This document shows positions 25,047 through 33,378 of a stretch of DNA of 50,941 bases, piece by piece. This DNA comes from an uncultured Lachnospiraceae bacterium (GTDB lineage Bacteria; Bacillota; Clostridia; Lachnospirales; Lachnospiraceae). Location: contig CAKQXY010000023.1 in assembly GCA_934292725.1 (NCBI GenBank), positions 1 to 50,941 of the forward strand, read 5' to 3'. The number at the start of each line of letters is the position of its first letter. Position 1 is the stretch's first letter. The notes below the pieces were generated by a model. The model saw nothing but the letters and a program-made list of their open reading frames with translations, was not told the origin of the DNA and searched no databases. Position numbers and translations under genes: made by a program.

Positions 25047-26236
25047 TACTTTTTTCCTTTCTCAAGCAGACAGACTGTTTCCACATGCTCAGCCTTTGTC
25101 CACGGGAACATATCGACTGGTGTTGCCTGCTTTGTGTGATAGCCTTTCTTTGCCAGATATTTAAGATCTCTTGCCAGTGTCTGCGGATTACAAGAAACAT
25201 ATACAATGCGCTTTGGATTTAAAACAGCAACCGAATCCATAAATGCTTCACTGCTTCCGCTTCTCGGCGGATCCATGAAGACAACATCGGCATGACTTCC
25301 TTCCTCTGCCATCTGTGTCATTTGCTCTCCTGCATCTCCCTGAAGAAAATGAATATTTGTCACATGATTTGCTTTTGCATTAGCAATCGCATCCTTTACA
25401 GCGAGTGCATTTAATTCAATTCCAAGTACAGTTTTTGCTTTTGATGCTGCAGTCATTCCAATAGTTCCAATTCCACAGTAAGCATCAATCGCAATTTCCT
25501 CACCTGTCAGATTTGCAAGCTCAACAGCCTTTTCATACAGCTTTTGTGTCTGCACCGGATTAATCTGATAAAATGACTGCGCTGAGATACGAAAACGGTT
25601 ATTGCAAAGCACATCTTCAATATAGCCCTTTCCGTACAATACAATATTTCTATCGCCAAGCACCATACTCGTCATACGGTCATTTACATTTAATACAACA
25701 CTTGTAATCTCTGGATGCAGCTTTAAAAGTGCTTTCACAAAGTTATTCTTTGATGGGAACACTGGTGAAGTAACAACAAGAATCACTAGTACTTCACCCG
25801 TTGTGAAGCCTCGTCTGACCATAACATGACGCAGTAAGCCATAGCGTGTGCGCTCACTGTAAATCGTAATCTTAAATGATTTGAGCAGTCCTCTTATATC
25901 ACAGATAATCTGATCTGCAGTCTGATCCTCTAACAGACAAGAATCTACCGGCACAACACTGTGACTTTTCTCCTCATATATTCCAGAAAAAATTTCTCCT
26001 TTTTTATAGGAAAATGTTGCCGTCACCTTGTTGCGGTAATGGTATGGATTTTTCATTCCAATAATTGGATTTACCGGACAAATTCCTTTTAGCTGTGTTC
26101 TCACATACTGTTCTTTTTCTTTAAGCTGTTTCTCATAGCTTCCGTTAATATAAGTGCAGCCGCCGCACATACCGGCCGCTGCACACTTATTTGCATTTTT
26201 TGTCTTCAATTTAGTTTTCTCCATCTGTTGATTCAT
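25046..26236 (-). CDS. rlmD: 23S rRNA (uracil-5-)-methyltransferase, RlmD/RlmCD type
   Basis: 396 residues. It methylates uridine C5 in 23S rRNA using SAM (U1939, and in Gram-positive RlmCD also U747). A 4Fe-4S site is suggested by Cys18, Cys24, Cys27 and a fourth Cys in PVDSCLLED. The SAM fold has AIDAYCGIGTIGM and MDPPRSGS. The catalytic Cys lies in VYVSCNPQTLARDL. The N-terminal TRAM domain of E. coli RlmD is missing or reduced, as in many clostridial homologs. The start is not certain: the ATG at 26236 overlaps capA by 26 bp and a second ATG lies four codons later; neither has a clear ribosome-binding site, which fits coupling to capA. Confidence 0.93.
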   Translation of the reverse strand: MNQQMEKTKLKTKNANKCAAAGMCGGCTYINGSYEKQLKEKEQYVRTQLKGICPVNPIIGMKNPYHYRNKVTATFSYKKGEIFSGIYEEKSHSVVPVDSCLLEDQTADQIICDIRGLLKSFKITIYSERTRYGLLRHVMVRRGFTTGEVLVILVVTSPVFPSKNNFVKALLKLHPEITSVVLNVNDRMTSMVLGDRNIVLYGKGYIEDVLCNNRFRISAQSFYQINPVQTQKLYEKAVELANLTGEEIAIDAYCGIGTIGMTAASKAKTVLGIELNALAVKDAIANAKANHVTNIHFLQGDAGEQMTQMAEEGSHADVVFMDPPRSGSSEAFMDSVAVLNPKRIVYVSCNPQTLARDLKYLAKKGYHTKQATPVDMFPWTKAEHVETVCLLEKGKK

Positions 26237-27587
26237 CTGTTAATTCATCTTTTGACGCATCTTGTTCCATACTCTCATCCAGATCGCATTTTGACAGAAT
26301 CTGGCTGCTTAATCCCTGCAAAGATGCCAGATTAAACTCCTCATTTCCAGATACAGACATGCCATGACGTGCTGCCAGATCACTTGTGTAATCAGCCAGC
26401 GGATATGTTGTGACAATGTCATAATATTCACTAGATTCTCTCTGCTCATAATGAGTTACAACAAAATCAAGTGAGTAATCTGAAATATGAGTTCCATCCT
26501 CTTCCTTACTGATTGTTATATTCGCCTGACCGCCAAGCATATTTTCCACTGTATTCTGGATTGACTGGAAATTGCCAAGTGAATAATAAACAAGAGTGCG
26601 ATCTCCATTTTCTGCTGTGATCCATTTAACAGGCTCTACTACGTGAGGATATGATCCAATAATCAGATCAACACCATTGTCCGCCAGAAACTGTGCCTGA
26701 TGCTCCTGCTCCTGTGTATAGTCCATGCTGTTTTGCTCGCCCCAAAATGGAAATGCGATAATAAAATCAGCTTCCTCTCTTGCCTGCTTTAATATATCAG
26801 ACAGCCAATCCTCATCATACTGATTTAATAAATATGGACTTGCATCCAGATCAGCTGTCTGGTTGGAACCATAACTATAATTAATCATTGCAATCTTAAT
26901 GTTATTTGTTTCCACATAAACAGGCTCATCCTTAGCCTCTCTTGAGTTATTTACACCAAGAAGCGTAATATCCGGATATTTTGTACTAAAATAGCTCATC
27001 ATAGTATTCAGGCCGGCACTGCCCTCATCCATGATATGATTATTAGCAGCAAGAACAACATTGATTCCTGCATCTGCCATGCCATCTGCAAGCTCCACTG
27101 CGGTATTGAAAATACCTGTCTCAGTAGAGGTCGCTCCAAGCTCAATACCACCTAACACAGTATCCTGACTAATCACAGCAAGATCGGCTGCCTTAAATAT
27201 ATCAGCCATATTTGCAAAATGCTTAGTAAAGTCATATGTTCCATCAGCCTTCTGTGCGCTTAATGTACATGAACGATGCATAAGATTGTCTCCTACTGCG
27301 ACAAGCTTAGCACTAGTTGGCTTAAATACCTCTTCTGTAACCACTTCTGTCTCTGCCTGCACCTGATTTGTCGGTGCCTGTCCATCAACATCAATCGGAT
27401 ATCCAGGATCTTGTACCGGTGTCTGAGAACTTATACTTGCCTTTGCACTCTTAAAACCAGATAATAAAATACTTCCATAATGGTATCCAAAATAACCAAT
27501 TACAGCCACCGTAACTAGCATCTCTATTCCCAGTATCATATATATAATCTTAAAAGAATCCTTCTTTTTCTTACGGGATTTACTCAT
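26211..27587 (-). CDS. CapA family (metallophosphatase-fold) membrane-anchored protein
   Basis: 458 residues. A basic N-terminus, one membrane segment (about 12-35) and a Ser/Gln-rich linker lead to the CapA/PgsA domain (about 90-400): LVAVGDNLMHRS, AVISQDTVLGG, VVLAANNHIMDEG, FWGEQNSMDYTQEQEHQAQFLADNGVDLIIGSYPHVVEP and YYSLGNF. The fold carries a metal-dependent phosphoesterase site and was first described in poly-gamma-glutamate capsule export. Free-standing members such as this one have no proven reaction. The site is predicted to be outside the cell. It is the first gene of the long directon, with a predicted promoter at 27879-27907 and a ~285-nt leader containing a family B repeat. Confidence 0.9.
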   Translation of the reverse strand: MSKSRKKKKDSFKIIYMILGIEMLVTVAVIGYFGYHYGSILLSGFKSAKASISSQTPVQDPGYPIDVDGQAPTNQVQAETEVVTEEVFKPTSAKLVAVGDNLMHRSCTLSAQKADGTYDFTKHFANMADIFKAADLAVISQDTVLGGIELGATSTETGIFNTAVELADGMADAGINVVLAANNHIMDEGSAGLNTMMSYFSTKYPDITLLGVNNSREAKDEPVYVETNNIKIAMINYSYGSNQTADLDASPYLLNQYDEDWLSDILKQAREEADFIIAFPFWGEQNSMDYTQEQEHQAQFLADNGVDLIIGSYPHVVEPVKWITAENGDRTLVYYSLGNFQSIQNTVENMLGGQANITISKEEDGTHISDYSLDFVVTHYEQRESSEYYDIVTTYPLADYTSDLAARHGMSVSGNEEFNLASLQGLSSQILSKCDLDESMEQDASKDELTDESTDGEN

Positions 27588-27649
27588 TCTTCCATTACTG
27601 CAGCGATCTCACTGCACTCCTTTCCATTCTTTATGGGAATTTCCCCTTT

Positions 27650-27868
27650 GATACCAGATTGCATCGGATTTCTGACCTTTTGACACTGATATCATCTTAT
27701 GATATCCACGAATTGCTCCGTTGCTATGCAACTTTCGCAATTCTAAAAACATTCGGATTCGCTGATTTTCCTTGAAAATCGCTGCATCCTCATGTTTTTG
27801 CGGGTCCCAAGCTCAAAAACCTAATCGTGCAAGCACGAACGGCTTTTGGAGCTTTTGACCCTGGTATC
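27650..27868 (+). repeat. Dispersed multi-hairpin repeat, family B copy 1 (219 bp)
   Basis: The ends are GATACCAG (27650-27657) and CTGGTATC (27861-27868). In between are consecutive hairpins: GATATCATCTTATGATATC; GAATTGC/GCAATTC with GTTGC/GCAAC nested inside; AAAAACAT/ATGTTTTT enclosing GATTTT/GAAAATC; and AAGCTC/GAGCTT enclosing CGTGC/GCACG. Positions 27708-27768 match 50881-50941 with two differences over 61 bases. It lies in the predicted 5' leader of capA, so it would be transcribed (as its minus strand) at the front of the directon. Confidence 0.85.
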
Positions 27869-27878
27869 ATCTTATCAC

Positions 27879-27907
27879 ATTATAAAACAGCAGGCATAAT
27901 TTTACAA
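27879..27907 (-). promoter_or_regulatory. Promoter of the capA directon
   Basis: On the minus strand TTGTAA (27902-27907), a 17-bp spacer and TATAAT (27879-27884). The predicted start is near 27871, giving a leader of about 285 nt that contains the whole family B repeat. Confidence 0.7.
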
Positions 27908-27966
27908 GATGTTTCTCGGAAATGTCAAGTATGAAAGTTATAGTTACAGCATACCTAATTTTATTA

Positions 27967-28023
27967 CAGTTCACAGGACGCCCAATATTTACAGCATGCC
28001 CGAAGGGCTTTCGTAGCATAACC
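27967..28023 (+). repeat. Internally deleted family A repeat (copy 4)
   Basis: It begins CAGTTCACAGGACGCCCAAT like copy 3, but jumps from GCCCGAAGGGC directly to TTTCGTAGCATAAC. The central ~125 bp hairpin arms are missing and only the outer parts remain. It stands immediately before the full copy at 28034. Confidence 0.8.
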
Positions 28024-28033
28024 AGTTTCTTTA

Positions 28034-28216
28034 CAGTTCACGGAACGCCCAATATTTACCGTATGCCCGAAGGTGAATGGATTTCACGAGCCGGACACTT
28101 GGAGCAGGTCTTTCAAAGTAATGTATGATAAGAAAAAACATAAAAGGAACCTGCGGAGTTTGGTCCGGCGACGAAACCATTACACCGAAGGGCTTCGTAG
28201 CATAACGCGTGAACTG
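28034..28216 (+). repeat. Dispersed palindromic repeat, family A copy 3 (183 bp)
   Basis: Terminal inverted repeats CAGTTCACG (28034-28042) and CGTGAACTG (28208-28216), with the same nested arms as copy 1: GCCCGAAGGTGAATGG, GAGCCGGACACTTGGAGCAG, and CCTGCGGAGTTTGGTCCGGC followed by GACGAAACC. The open frames readable across copies 1 and 3 are products of the repeat, not separate genes. The rest of the 687-bp gap 27588-28274 contains family B copy 1, the deleted copy and the capA promoter. Confidence 0.9.
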
Positions 28217-28274
28217 TGACATAAAAAAATAAGCATCTATTTCGTTTCCAAAATAAACGCTTACTTTTTTTACA

Positions 28275-28892
28275 TTACATCACCTTTAAAACGGCCTGTA
28301 CAATCCATGCAACTCCTACGAATGTGATTGCTCCAAACATCAGATATACTGTACGGATCGGCATTGATGTTCTCCATAAATGTCTTTCATCTATAATATC
28401 TGTGATAAATTTCATCTCTGACTCGGAAAGCTTTGACTTATCAAGTGTCATGATCTGCTCATCTTTTTTTGTGCACAGAACAATTTCTTCCTTACGGTTA
28501 TATGCACCAAGTACCTGAGACCACTCATACTTGCGCTCTTCCTGTGCCTCAATACGATAATTTACGATCTGCTCTTTTGTAATTCGTATATGCTTACCTG
28601 TCTTTTTTAACCACTCTTCGTTTTTAGAAGCTCTCTTAAAACGACTGATATGATTATAATTCATATAGACAACAAGAACAAGTAATACAAAGCCCATACC
28701 GCCGTTGATAATGGCTGTGTTGTTTGTTCCTGTCAAAATCTGTGGGAGTGCTGATGATATCATTAACATAGAAAATGCATACATAACAGCTGTCAGAAAC
28801 ACATAGCTTTTCTTTCTGCAGTACATATTCCATATCGACATCTCATAGAATTTTTTTCCGTCCAGCAAAACGGAACAATCGACCTGATACAT
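28275..28892 (-). CDS. Small membrane protein resembling the YcxB family
   Basis: 205 residues. Two hydrophobic segments (about 28-50 and 60-80: YVFLTAVMYAFSMLMISSAL and GGMGFVLLVLVVYMNYNHI) are followed by a hydrophilic beta-rich region (about 90-170) and a third membrane segment at the C-terminus (VYLMFGAITFVGVAWIVQAV). The middle portion, with KHIRITKEQIVNYRIEAQEE then YEWSQVLGAYNRKEEIVLCT, has the pattern of YcxB-like proteins of unknown function. It lies 55 bp downstream of hemW on the same strand and may share its transcript. I cannot assign a role. Confidence 0.75.
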   Translation of the reverse strand: MYQVDCSVLLDGKKFYEMSIWNMYCRKKSYVFLTAVMYAFSMLMISSALPQILTGTNNTAIINGGMGFVLLVLVVYMNYNHISRFKRASKNEEWLKKTGKHIRITKEQIVNYRIEAQEERKYEWSQVLGAYNRKEEIVLCTKKDEQIMTLDKSKLSESEMKFITDIIDERHLWRTSMPIRTVYLMFGAITFVGVAWIVQAVLKVM

Positions 28893-28947
28893 CTTTTCCT
28901 CTTTTCCGTGCTGCTAATCTCACAGCACCTTGTATTCTTCTGAAAAA

Positions 28948-30150
28948 TCAGCCACAAAAATCAGCCATGATCCAGTTTGCGACCTCCATGCCTTTAAGCG
29001 TGAGTGCAACATGTGTCTCATCAGCTTTCATCATCCCCATCGCAGTATATTTCTTAACTACTTCCCCATATACTTCATTAAATGACTTGCCAAAGCGTTC
29101 ATAAAATGACGACAATCTGACACCTTCTTTTGTGCGAAGGCCAAGAAAGGCCATCTCTTCCATTTGTTCCTGCAAAGAAAGCACATCGCATTCCATAAAA
29201 CATTTGTCTAAAGATGAAGGATCATTCCAGTCAATCTCTGAAAACGCTTTTGTATCAGTAATGACCTTCAAACGACAATAATCACCTGATGAATTTGTTT
29301 TCAGATACGATGCAGCACCTGTACCGACACCAAGATATTCTTCACAGTGCCAATACTTTAAATTGTGTCTGCATGCACTTTCTGGCAGTGCATAATTGGA
29401 AATCTCATAGTGCTCATAGCCAGCCTCACCTAAAAGCTTCCAGGTAAGTTCATCCATCTGAACCACTTCATCTTCAGAAGGAAGTAATTTCGTAGCATCC
29501 TTTTTCTTCTTTTTGGCACAATCAGTTTCACCATACTCATCGAAAAAAGGTGTTCCTTCTTCAATTATCAGGCTATACGCTGAAATATGCTCTGGATGAA
29601 GTGCGAGCACACTTTTCAGCGTATTTTGATAGGACGTAACTGTCTGACCCGGAAGCGCACTCATGATATCAATATTGATATTAGTAAAGCCAGCATTACG
29701 AGCTGCTTCAAATGTATCTAAAAACTCTTCCCATGTGTGGATTCGCCCTAAAAGCGCCAGTTCTTCATTATCAGCTGACTGCAGACCTATGCTTAAGCGA
29801 TTGATTCCTGCCATTTTGTACGCACAAAGCTTTTTTTTCGTGACAGTGCCAGGATTACATTCAGCAGTAATTTCAGCATCAGCTGCAACATAAAAAGAGT
29901 CTCGCACCACATCCATCAATTCCTGCATCTGATCAGATGATAATAAAGACGGCGTACCGCCACCTATAAAAATGCTGTCTACGGTGTAATGTTTCTGTTT
30001 TTGTTTCAAACGAACACCAATTGCTTTTATCTGGCCATATAAGCTTTGCAGATATGCTTCGCGCTCTGAATCACAGGCAGGTGCTGACAAAAAATCACAG
30101 TATTGGCATTTTCGCACACAAAATGGAATGTGAATATAAAGACCAAGCAT
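28948..30150 (-). CDS. hemW: HemW-type radical SAM protein (heme chaperone / coproporphyrinogen oxidase-like)
   Basis: 400 residues from the chosen start. The ATG at 30150 (MLGLYIHIPFCVRKCQYC) is preceded by GAGGAG at good spacing; an upstream in-frame start would overlap lepA by 26 bp. The radical SAM cluster is Cys11-x3-Cys15-x2-Cys18 followed by DFLSAP, with IFIGGGTPSLL and SIGLQS as further motifs. The C-terminal HemW domain is present (EYLGVGTGAASYL, EEMAFLGLRTKEGV). Family members insert heme into target proteins and are not true HemN oxidases; the CVRKCQYC spacing with no extra HemN Cys supports HemW. It follows lepA by four bases, a conserved pairing in Gram-positives. Confidence 0.92.
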   Translation of the reverse strand: MLGLYIHIPFCVRKCQYCDFLSAPACDSEREAYLQSLYGQIKAIGVRLKQKQKHYTVDSIFIGGGTPSLLSSDQMQELMDVVRDSFYVAADAEITAECNPGTVTKKKLCAYKMAGINRLSIGLQSADNEELALLGRIHTWEEFLDTFEAARNAGFTNINIDIMSALPGQTVTSYQNTLKSVLALHPEHISAYSLIIEEGTPFFDEYGETDCAKKKKKDATKLLPSEDEVVQMDELTWKLLGEAGYEHYEISNYALPESACRHNLKYWHCEEYLGVGTGAASYLKTNSSGDYCRLKVITDTKAFSEIDWNDPSSLDKCFMECDVLSLQEQMEEMAFLGLRTKEGVRLSSFYERFGKSFNEVYGEVVKKYTAMGMMKADETHVALTLKGMEVANWIMADFCG

Positions 30151-30154
30151 CTGA

Positions 30155-31981
30155 TTACTCCTCATCAAGCTTGAGCACACTCATAAATGCCTTCTGCGGA
30201 ATCTCTACATTTCCGACCATACGCATGCGCTTCTTTCCTTCCTTCTGCTTTTCAAGAAGCTTCTTCTTACGGCTGATATCACCACCGTAACATTTTGCAA
30301 GGACATCCTTACGCATTGCACGAACAGTCTCTCTGGCGATAATCTTGCTGCCAATTGCTGCCTGAATTGGAATCTCAAAAAGCTGTCTCGGAATTTCATC
30401 CTTAAGCTTTTCGCACATTTTTCTTCCTCTTTCATAAGCACTGCCTGCAAATACAACAAATGAAAGTGCATCGACTGTCTCTTTATTTACCAGGATATCA
30501 AGCTTTACAAGCTCTGATTTCATATAGCCCTTTAATTCATAATCAAATGATGCATATCCTCTTGAGCGTGACTTAAGCGCATCGAAGAAATCGTAAATAA
30601 TCTCATTTAAAGGCAAATCATACTTTAATACAGCGCGGTTCTCCTCGATATATTCCATACCAAGGTAAATACCTCTTCTCTCCTGACAAAGATCCATTAT
30701 GGCACCGATATATTCACTAGTTACCATGATTTCTGCTGAAACAACTGGCTCTTCCATATGTTCAATTGCAGATGGATCTGGCATATTGGAAGGATTGGTC
30801 AGCTCCATCATTGTTCCATCTGTCTTATAAATATGGTACACAACGCCTGGTGCCGTGGTTACAAGATCAAGATTGTACTCTCGCTCGAGACGTTCCTGAA
30901 TGATTTCCAAATGGAGAAGACCAAGGAAACCACAGCGGAAGCCAAAACCAAGTGCAATAGATGTCTCAGGCTCATACTGCAGGGAAGCATCATTTAGCTG
31001 AAGCTTTTCAAGCGCATCTCTAAGATCTGGATATTTTGCACCATCTGCCGGATACAGACCACAGTACACCATCGGATTAACCTTCTTGTATCCAGGAAGC
31101 GGCTCTGCTGCCGGATTGTCATTATTTGTTATTGTATCACCGACACGAGTCTCACGCACATTTTTGATGCTTGCTGTAATATAACCAACCATTCCTGCTG
31201 AAAGCTCATCACATGCAATAAACTGTCCTGCACCAAAATAGCCAACCTCAACAATCTCTTCTACTGCTCCAGTTGCCATCATGCGCACAGTATCGCCTTT
31301 TTTAACAGTTCCCTCCATAATACGGCAAAATACGATAACACCGCGATATGAATCATACTTTGAATCAAAGATCAATGCCTTAAGCGGTGCTTTCGGATCT
31401 CCCTTTGGTGCTGGAATTTTGTGAACTATTTCCTCTAAAACGGCTTCGATATTTATTCCGTTTTTTGCAGAAATGCGTGGTGCATCCTGCGCCTCTATGC
31501 CAATAATATCTTCGATCTCAGCCGCCACGCGGTCTGGATCTGCACTTGGCAAATCAATCTTATTGATAACCGGAAAAACATCCAGATCATGATCTAACGC
31601 CAAATACACATTTGCCAATGTCTGTGCCTCAATTCCCTGTGCAGCATCGACAACCAAAATGGCACCGTCACAAGCTGCAAGGCTTCTCGACACCTCATAA
31701 TTAAAATCGACGTGTCCAGGCGTATCAATCAAATTGAAAATATACTCCTCCCCGTCATTGGCCTTATACATGGTGCGCACAGCCTGTGACTTTATGGTTA
31801 TGCCTCTCTCTCTCTCAAGATCCATATTGTCCAGAACCTGTTCCTGCATCTCTCTGCTGGTCAAAAGGCCTGTCTTTTCAATAATACGGTCCGCTAACGT
31901 GGACTTTCCGTGGTCTATATGCGCAATAATACAGAAATTGCGAATCCTGCTCTGTTCTGATAACGACAATTTGTAACCCAA
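30155..31981 (-). CDS. lepA: Elongation factor 4 (LepA) GTPase
   Basis: 608 residues. A translational GTPase that back-translocates or remodels ribosomes. G1 AHIDHGKST is at 20-28, G3 in LIDTPGHVDF, G4 in NKIDLPSAD, and the LepA-specific C-terminal domain ends VPQKAFMSVLKLD-like (VEIPQKAFMSVLKLDEE). No ATG is available: the frame starts at TTG 31981 or, better by family alignment, TTG 31969 (LSLSEQSRIRNFCIIAHID). AAAGG upstream is the only ribosome-binding candidate. No convincing promoter lies in the short gap to ackA; read-through past the ackA hairpin is possible. Confidence 0.97.
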   Translation of the reverse strand: MGYKLSLSEQSRIRNFCIIAHIDHGKSTLADRIIEKTGLLTSREMQEQVLDNMDLERERGITIKSQAVRTMYKANDGEEYIFNLIDTPGHVDFNYEVSRSLAACDGAILVVDAAQGIEAQTLANVYLALDHDLDVFPVINKIDLPSADPDRVAAEIEDIIGIEAQDAPRISAKNGINIEAVLEEIVHKIPAPKGDPKAPLKALIFDSKYDSYRGVIVFCRIMEGTVKKGDTVRMMATGAVEEIVEVGYFGAGQFIACDELSAGMVGYITASIKNVRETRVGDTITNNDNPAAEPLPGYKKVNPMVYCGLYPADGAKYPDLRDALEKLQLNDASLQYEPETSIALGFGFRCGFLGLLHLEIIQERLEREYNLDLVTTAPGVVYHIYKTDGTMMELTNPSNMPDPSAIEHMEEPVVSAEIMVTSEYIGAIMDLCQERRGIYLGMEYIEENRAVLKYDLPLNEIIYDFFDALKSRSRGYASFDYELKGYMKSELVKLDILVNKETVDALSFVVFAGSAYERGRKMCEKLKDEIPRQLFEIPIQAAIGSKIIARETVRAMRKDVLAKCYGGDISRKKKLLEKQKEGKKRMRMVGNVEIPQKAFMSVLKLDEE

Positions 31982-31997
31982 CCTTTCATAGAAACAA

Positions 31998-32023
31998 GCA
32001 GCAGCTGCCTTTGCAGCTGCTGC
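31998..32023 (-). terminator. Hairpin after ackA
   Basis: An 11-bp perfect stem, GCAGCAGCTGC (31998-32008) and GCAGCTGCTGC (32013-32023), with a four-base loop; TTGTTT follows on the minus strand. The U-tract is weak, so partial read-through into lepA is likely. Confidence 0.7.
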
Positions 32024-32050
32024 CTGGTAGTGTTTGCTCGTTGTGCCAGA

Positions 32051-33241
32051 TTATACCAGCGCAACAGTCTCTCTTGCGATTGCCAACTCCTCATTTGTCG
32101 GAATTACTGCAACCTTAACCTTAGAAGCTGGAGTAGAGATCATTGTATTCTCGCCTCTTCTCTTATTTGCCTCATGGTCAACCTCGATGCCAAGGTAAGT
32201 CAGACCGCTTAAGATCTTCTCTCTTGCATTTACATCATTCTCACCAACACCTGCTGTAAATGCAATTGCATCTACACCGTTCATAGCAGCAACATATGCA
32301 CCGATGTACTTGATTACGCGGTAGATAAATGCCTCGTTTGCTGCCTTTGCTCTCTCGTTTCCTTCATTCTCAGCCTTTGTGATATCACGGAAGTCACTGG
32401 AAACACCAGAAATACCAAGAACACCAGACTTCTTATTTAAGATATTTAATACCTCATCAACAGTCTTATTCTCCTTGTTGCAGATATACTGAACAACAGC
32501 CGGATCAACATCACCACTTCTGGTACCCATGATCAGACCTTCCAGAGGAGTCAGACCCATACTTGTATCTACACACTTGCCACCGATTGATGCAGAAATA
32601 CTTGCACCATTTCCTAAATGGCAAACGATAACCTTGCAGTTCTCTGGATCCAGGTTTGCAAACTTGATGGTCTCCTTGGATACGAAGCTGTGGCTTGTTC
32701 CGTGGAATCCATAACGACGGATACCATACTTTTCATAATACTCGTATGGAATTGCATACAGATATGCCTTTCTTGGCATGCTCTGTCCAAATGCAGTATC
32801 AAATACTGCTACCTGCGGTACGCCTGGCATAGCTGCCTCACATGCTTCAATACCAATCAGGTTTGCAGGATTGTGCAGAGGTCCGAGGTCAAAGCACTCT
32901 CTGATAACCTTCTTAACATCCTCATTTACAACGATAGAATCGCTGTATACCTGACCTGCGTGCAGAACGCGATGGCCTACTGCTGAGATTTCCTTGATAT
33001 CGGCGATTACACCGTGATCCTTATCGGTCAGTGCATCCAGCACAAGCTTTACAGCAATCTGGTGATCCTTCATCGGAGACTCTACTACATAGTCTTCCTT
33101 TCCAGTTGGCTTATGAGTCAGCTTAGAACCATCAATACCGATTCTCTCGCAAAGTCCCTTTGCCAGTACCTCCTCTGTCTGTGAATCAATCAGCTGATAC
33201 TTCAGAGAAGAACTGCCGCAGTTAATAACTAATACCTTCAT
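32051..33241 (-). CDS. ackA: Acetate kinase
   Basis: 396 residues, full family length. It converts acetyl phosphate and ADP to acetate and ATP, the main substrate-level ATP step of acetate-forming fermenters. Motifs: VLVINCGSSSLKYQLID at the N-terminus, VVNEDVKKVIRECFDLGPLHNPANL, GRRYGFHGTSH-type (IRRYGFHGTSHSFVS), CHLGNGASISA, DTSMGLTPLEGLIMGTRSGDVDPA and FTAGVGEND. No phosphotransacetylase gene is adjacent, unlike the usual pta-ackA pair. It has its own promoter (33330-33358) and a ~90-nt leader. Confidence 0.98.
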   Translation of the reverse strand: MKVLVINCGSSSLKYQLIDSQTEEVLAKGLCERIGIDGSKLTHKPTGKEDYVVESPMKDHQIAVKLVLDALTDKDHGVIADIKEISAVGHRVLHAGQVYSDSIVVNEDVKKVIRECFDLGPLHNPANLIGIEACEAAMPGVPQVAVFDTAFGQSMPRKAYLYAIPYEYYEKYGIRRYGFHGTSHSFVSKETIKFANLDPENCKVIVCHLGNGASISASIGGKCVDTSMGLTPLEGLIMGTRSGDVDPAVVQYICNKENKTVDEVLNILNKKSGVLGISGVSSDFRDITKAENEGNERAKAANEAFIYRVIKYIGAYVAAMNGVDAIAFTAGVGENDVNAREKILSGLTYLGIEVDHEANKRRGENTMISTPASKVKVAVIPTNEELAIARETVALV

Positions 33242-33329
33242 AATTTATCTCCCATCTGCTGCCCATGCAGCGTTTGTATGGTTGCTGTCCGTAGGGCAGA
33301 CCGTCCCCAGACCGCAACAGGCTAATTCT

Positions 33330-33358
33330 ATTCTACCGCGTTTCAAAAAAGTTGTAAA
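33330..33358 (-). promoter_or_regulatory. Promoter of ackA
   Basis: On the minus strand TTTACA (33353-33358), a 17-bp spacer and TAGAAT (33330-33335), directly followed by a second TAGAAT in tandem. Confidence 0.6.
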
Positions 33359-33378
33359 GTACAAAGTTGCCTGAAAGT

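Noticed and set aside
27650..27868. Family B as a metabolite riboswitch
   Set aside because: The two copies are transcribed from opposite strands relative to the repeat and stand before unrelated genes.
28893..28947. Terminator between hemW and the YcxB-like gene
   Set aside because: A 6-bp GTGCTG/CAGCAC stem exists but no U-tract follows on the minus strand.
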